A DNA stretch of 34,775 nt. Source: Bryobacterales bacterium. Lineage in GTDB: Bacteria > Acidobacteriota > Terriglobia > Bryobacterales > Bryobacteraceae. Both the position numbers and the translations under genes were made by a program. Location of the stretch: the NCBI GenBank assembly GCA_020851655.1, contig JADZCI010000122.1:1-34775 (forward strand), written 5' to 3'. The notes under the pieces were generated by a model that searched no databases, was not told the origin of the DNA, and saw only the letters and a list, made by a program, of their open reading frames with translations. This document shows positions 32,312-34,775 of the stretch, piece by piece. Within the stretch, counting starts at the first letter, position 1; each line of letters opens with the position of its first letter.

Positions 32312-33205
32312 ATGCATGTAGCGGTTACGGGCGCCAGCGGCTTTCTTGGCGGATACATTTTGCGCGCGCTCGCGCAGGCCGGGCACAGTCCCCGCGTTCT
32401 GGGCCGCCGCGCGGCGGGCGCATATCCTTTTTTTCACTGGGACCCCTCAAGCAGTCTTCCGCCTGAGAGCGCGCTTGCCGGCGTGGATGGAGTAATCCAC
32501 CTGTCCGGAGAACCGGTGGCGCAGCGCTGGACCAGAGAAGCCAGGCGAAGGATACTCGAATCGCGCCGCGATGGCACGCGGCGGCTCGCCGAGGCGCTAT
32601 CGCGGCAAGCGGTGCGCCCGCGGACTCTCGTCAGCGCATCGGCCATCGGCTTCTACGGCTCCCGTGGTGATGAACCGCTGACCGAAGCCGCCGCGGCCGG
32701 AACCGGATTCCTGCCGGAGACCTGCATCGAATGGGAAGCCCGCGCGCGTGACGCCGAAGCCGCGGGAATTCGCGTGGCGCCGCTGCGTATCGGTATCGTC
32801 CTGGGCAAGGAAGGCGGCGCGCTGGCGAAAATGCTTCCGCCTTTCCGCGCAGGTGTGGGCGGAACGTTGGGCAGTGGCAGCCAGTGGATGTCGTGGATTC
32901 ACGTCCGCGACCTCGCCCGGCTGGCCGAGTTTGTCCTGGTGAACGATACGGTTCAGGGAGCGGTCAATGCTGTGTCGCCCGCTCCGGTGACGAACCGCGA
33001 ATTTTCGAAGATCCTGGGCCAGACGGTGCACCGTCCCGCGTTTCTTCCTGTGCCGGCGTTCGCCCTCAAGCTCTTGTTTGGCGAAATGGCGGAAGTCGTG
33101 CTCGGGAGCCAGCGAGTGCTGCCTCAGGCGGCCATGCAAGCCGGATTCAGGTTTGAATTCACCGATCTCAGGACCGCGTTGACAGACCTGCTGCGCCCGG
33201 CTTAG
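32312..33205 (+). CDS. TIGR01777-family NAD(P)-dependent epimerase
   Basis: A 297-aa extended short-chain dehydrogenase fold. Nucleotide binding is by T-G-A-S-G-F-L-G (6-13). The family segment SASAIGFYG (near residues 108-116) follows. A C-terminal DUF1731-like region (about 245-295) has the pattern ...FGEMAEVVLGSQRVLPQAA. Members (YfcH/SulA-like and plastid homologues) have no settled substrate, so none is claimed. The ATG is divergent from the radical SAM gene. Its stop is 2 nt before the dapD stop, from the opposite direction. Confidence 0.88.
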   Translation: MHVAVTGASGFLGGYILRALAQAGHSPRVLGRRAAGAYPFFHWDPSSSLPPESALAGVDGVIHLSGEPVAQRWTREARRRILESRRDGTRRLAEALSRQAVRPRTLVSASAIGFYGSRGDEPLTEAAAAGTGFLPETCIEWEARARDAEAAGIRVAPLRIGIVLGKEGGALAKMLPPFRAGVGGTLGSGSQWMSWIHVRDLARLAEFVLVNDTVQGAVNAVSPAPVTNREFSKILGQTVHRPAFLPVPAFALKLLFGEMAEVVLGSQRVLPQAAMQAGFRFEFTDLRTALTDLLRPA

Positions 33206-33207
33206 GC

Positions 33208-34044
33208 CTAACGCAGCAGTTCTTCCAGCTCGACCTTTGCGTCGGTCTTGGCGTCGCGGTATTTCACGATTACGGGCGTGTACAGCGAGATTCCCCACTC
33301 GGCGCCCTTGCCGCGATGGATCGCGCGGGAACCCGCCACGACAACCGCTTCAGAGGGCACCACAAGAGGCTGGTCATCGGTCGCCGAATAGACCGCCCCC
33401 TTCACGATGTCGTACACCGGAGTGGACCGGTTCAGGATGACGCCGGTGCCGAGCACGGCGCGGCGCTTGACGACCGTTCCCTCGTACACTCCACAGTTGC
33501 CCCCCACCAGGACATCGTCTTCCACGATCACCGGCAACGCCCCCACCGGTTCCAGCACGCCGCCCAACTGTGAAGCCGCGGAGATATGGCAATTCCGGCC
33601 TACTTGCGCGCAACTGCCCACCAGGGCGTGGGAGTCGATCATCGTTCCATCGTCCACCCATGCGCCCACGTTGATGTACATCGGGGGCATGCAGGTGACG
33701 CCTTTGCCCAGGTAGCAGCCATCACGGATGCTCGACCCGCCGGGGACGACTCGTACGCCGCTGGAGTCAGAGAGCGGACGGACAGGATAAGTCGACTTAT
33801 CGAACCAGGGCTGCCGGAGAGGATCGATGGACATGTCCACAATGGCGCCCATTCGAAACCCCAACAGGATCCCTTTCTTCACCCAGTCGTTGACGCGCCA
33901 GCCCAGTGGCGTAGCCGGGTCGGGCTGCGCGGCTCGAATCTCACCGCTATTGAGCGCCGCCTTGAAGCGGTCGAAAAGTGAAAAATCCGCGGCGGAATAC
34001 GAAGTCGGCTTCCGGTCAAACAGCGCTTCGATCTCAGCCTGCAA
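33208..34044 (-). CDS. dapD: Tetrahydrodipicolinate N-succinyltransferase
   Basis: A 278-aa enzyme that succinylates tetrahydrodipicolinate with succinyl-CoA, the branch step of the succinylase route to meso-diaminopimelate and lysine. An N-terminal helical part is followed by left-handed beta-helix hexapeptide repeats (about residues 100-245; for example GSCAQVGRNCHISAASQLGG), as in the trimeric family. The length is normal (about 274). The start is TTG 34044; a GGGAGG ribosome site at 34051-34056 sits 6 nt upstream and the start overlaps the dapA end by 11 nt, so translation is coupled. Confidence 0.93.
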   Translation of the reverse strand: MQAEIEALFDRKPTSYSAADFSLFDRFKAALNSGEIRAAQPDPATPLGWRVNDWVKKGILLGFRMGAIVDMSIDPLRQPWFDKSTYPVRPLSDSSGVRVVPGGSSIRDGCYLGKGVTCMPPMYINVGAWVDDGTMIDSHALVGSCAQVGRNCHISAASQLGGVLEPVGALPVIVEDDVLVGGNCGVYEGTVVKRRAVLGTGVILNRSTPVYDIVKGAVYSATDDQPLVVPSEAVVVAGSRAIHRGKGAEWGISLYTPVIVKYRDAKTDAKVELEELLR

Positions 34045-34775
34045 CGTGCGCCTCCCGGCGGGCGATGAGTCCGAACCGGTCCAGAGCCTGCTCGATGCGG
34101 CTCTGGCTCAGCGGCGAGGGCGGCACCATCGGGAGACGCCAGACGGGCTGTAGAAGGCCCATGGCGGCCATGGCGGCTTTCACCGGGATCGGATTCGACT
34201 CGATGAAATTCACCTCCAGAAGCGGCAGGTACCGGTTCTGCAAAGCCCGCGCCGCGGCAAAGTCGCCCTTCAAACAGTGAGCCGCGATCTCCGCCATTTC
34301 TTTGGGAATTTCATTGGACGCCACCGAGATGATCCCCTTTCCGCCGAGCGAGGCAAGGGGAATGGTGACCGCATCATCGCCCGACAGGAGAAGGAAGTTA
34401 TCTCGCATCTGCGAGGCGATCGTTGCCATCTGGGCGATGTTGCCGCTCGCCTCCTTCACCCCCGTAATGTTGGGAAACTCCTGGAGCCGCTTGAGCGTCG
34501 CCGGTTCCACGTTGACGCCGGTGCGTCCCTGCACGCTGTAGACAATGATCGGCAGATTCGTCGAAGCGGCGATCGCTTTGTAGTGCTGGTACAGCCCTTC
34601 CTGCGTAGGCTTGTTGTAGTACGGCGTAACCGACAGGATGCCGTCGGCGCCCAGCGCTTCGAGTTCGTGTATGAGATGGACGACTTCCGCCGTATTGTAT
34701 CCGCCGGCTCCGGCGAGCACCGGAATCACGCCCTTGGCTTCCTCGAGCGTGATTTCGACCACGCGCAGATGTTCG
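34034..34775 (-). CDS. dapA: 4-hydroxy-tetrahydrodipicolinate synthase (partial, N-terminus missing)
   Basis: The reading frame enters from the right edge without a start codon: the residues before GTG 34762 (EHLRV) still match the family, so that GTG is internal. About 247 residues of a (beta/alpha)8 barrel are visible, with roughly the first 50-60 missing. The Schiff-base lysine lies in GVKEASG. Tyr in IVYSVQGRTG and Arg in GRT are the other active-site residues. The usual YNVPGRT sequence is altered to YSVQGRT. It condenses pyruvate with aspartate semialdehyde, the first committed step to lysine and diaminopimelate. It is followed directly by dapD with an 11-nt overlap. Confidence 0.93.
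   Translation of the reverse strand, partial: EHLRVVEITLEEAKGVIPVLAGAGGYNTAEVVHLIHELEALGADGILSVTPYYNKPTQEGLYQHYKAIAASTNLPIIVYSVQGRTGVNVEPATLKRLQEFPNITGVKEASGNIAQMATIASQMRDNFLLLSGDDAVTIPLASLGGKGIISVASNEIPKEMAEIAAHCLKGDFAAARALQNRYLPLLEVNFIESNPIPVKAAMAAMGLLQPVWRLPMVPPSPLSQSRIEQALDRFGLIARREAHVAG

Overview
The window is GC-rich, densely packed bacterial chromosome, almost certainly from an acidobacterium of the Solibacter/Bryobacter type. The evidence is a secreted protein with a TIGR03437-like ('Solibacter C-terminal') module, a very large Oar-like TonB-dependent receptor with an N-terminal carboxypeptidase-regulatory domain, an exported tricorn-type protease and a TolB-like propeller protein. 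I see no tRNA, rRNA, CRISPR array, insertion sequence or phage gene, and no gene-free stretch above 300 bases. The longest intergenic region (1979-2222) holds divergent 5' regions.

Region 1 (1-1978, minus strand) is an operon for a membrane respiratory module. In transcription order it encodes a 103-aa single-span membrane protein, a 300-aa protein with two copies of a four-cysteine module fused to a GcvH-like domain without a lipoylation lysine, a membrane-anchored pentaheme cytochrome c, and the N-terminus of a Tat-exported QrcB-like molybdopterin-family subunit that runs off the left edge. Region 2 (2223-9759, plus) has the Oar-like receptor, a TauE/SafE permease and the tricorn-like protease.

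Region 3 (9773-15600, minus) is a compact operon for nitrate uptake and reduction: a NarK-type transporter fused to a NarI-like cytochrome b and a zinc ribbon, a Nas/Nap-class molybdopterin catalytic subunit, a ferredoxin with four [4Fe-4S] sites, a Rieske protein and a small membrane protein. Region 4 (15696-18969, minus) is argF-argH-argR followed by a PrxQ-like peroxiredoxin. All three junctions are 4-nt stop/start overlaps, and a tandem ARG-box operator lies in front.

Region 5 (19086-25859, plus) carries two tandem TolC-family genes and then the cdaA-cdaR-glmM cluster (c-di-AMP synthesis and entry to the cell-wall amino-sugar pathway). Region 6 (25861-33205) is mixed: an exported cyclase-family hydrolase, a TolB-like propeller, a lone nuoM, the TIGR03437 protein, a SPASM radical SAM protein and a TIGR01777 epimerase. 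Region 7 (33208-34775, minus) is dapA-dapD of the succinylase route to diaminopimelate and lysine. dapA runs off the right edge.

The two most unusual elements are the duplicated-Cys4/GcvH-like protein of the respiratory operon and the transporter-cytochrome b-zinc ribbon fusion of the nitrate operon. All functions are inferred from reading the sequence. No database search was possible.
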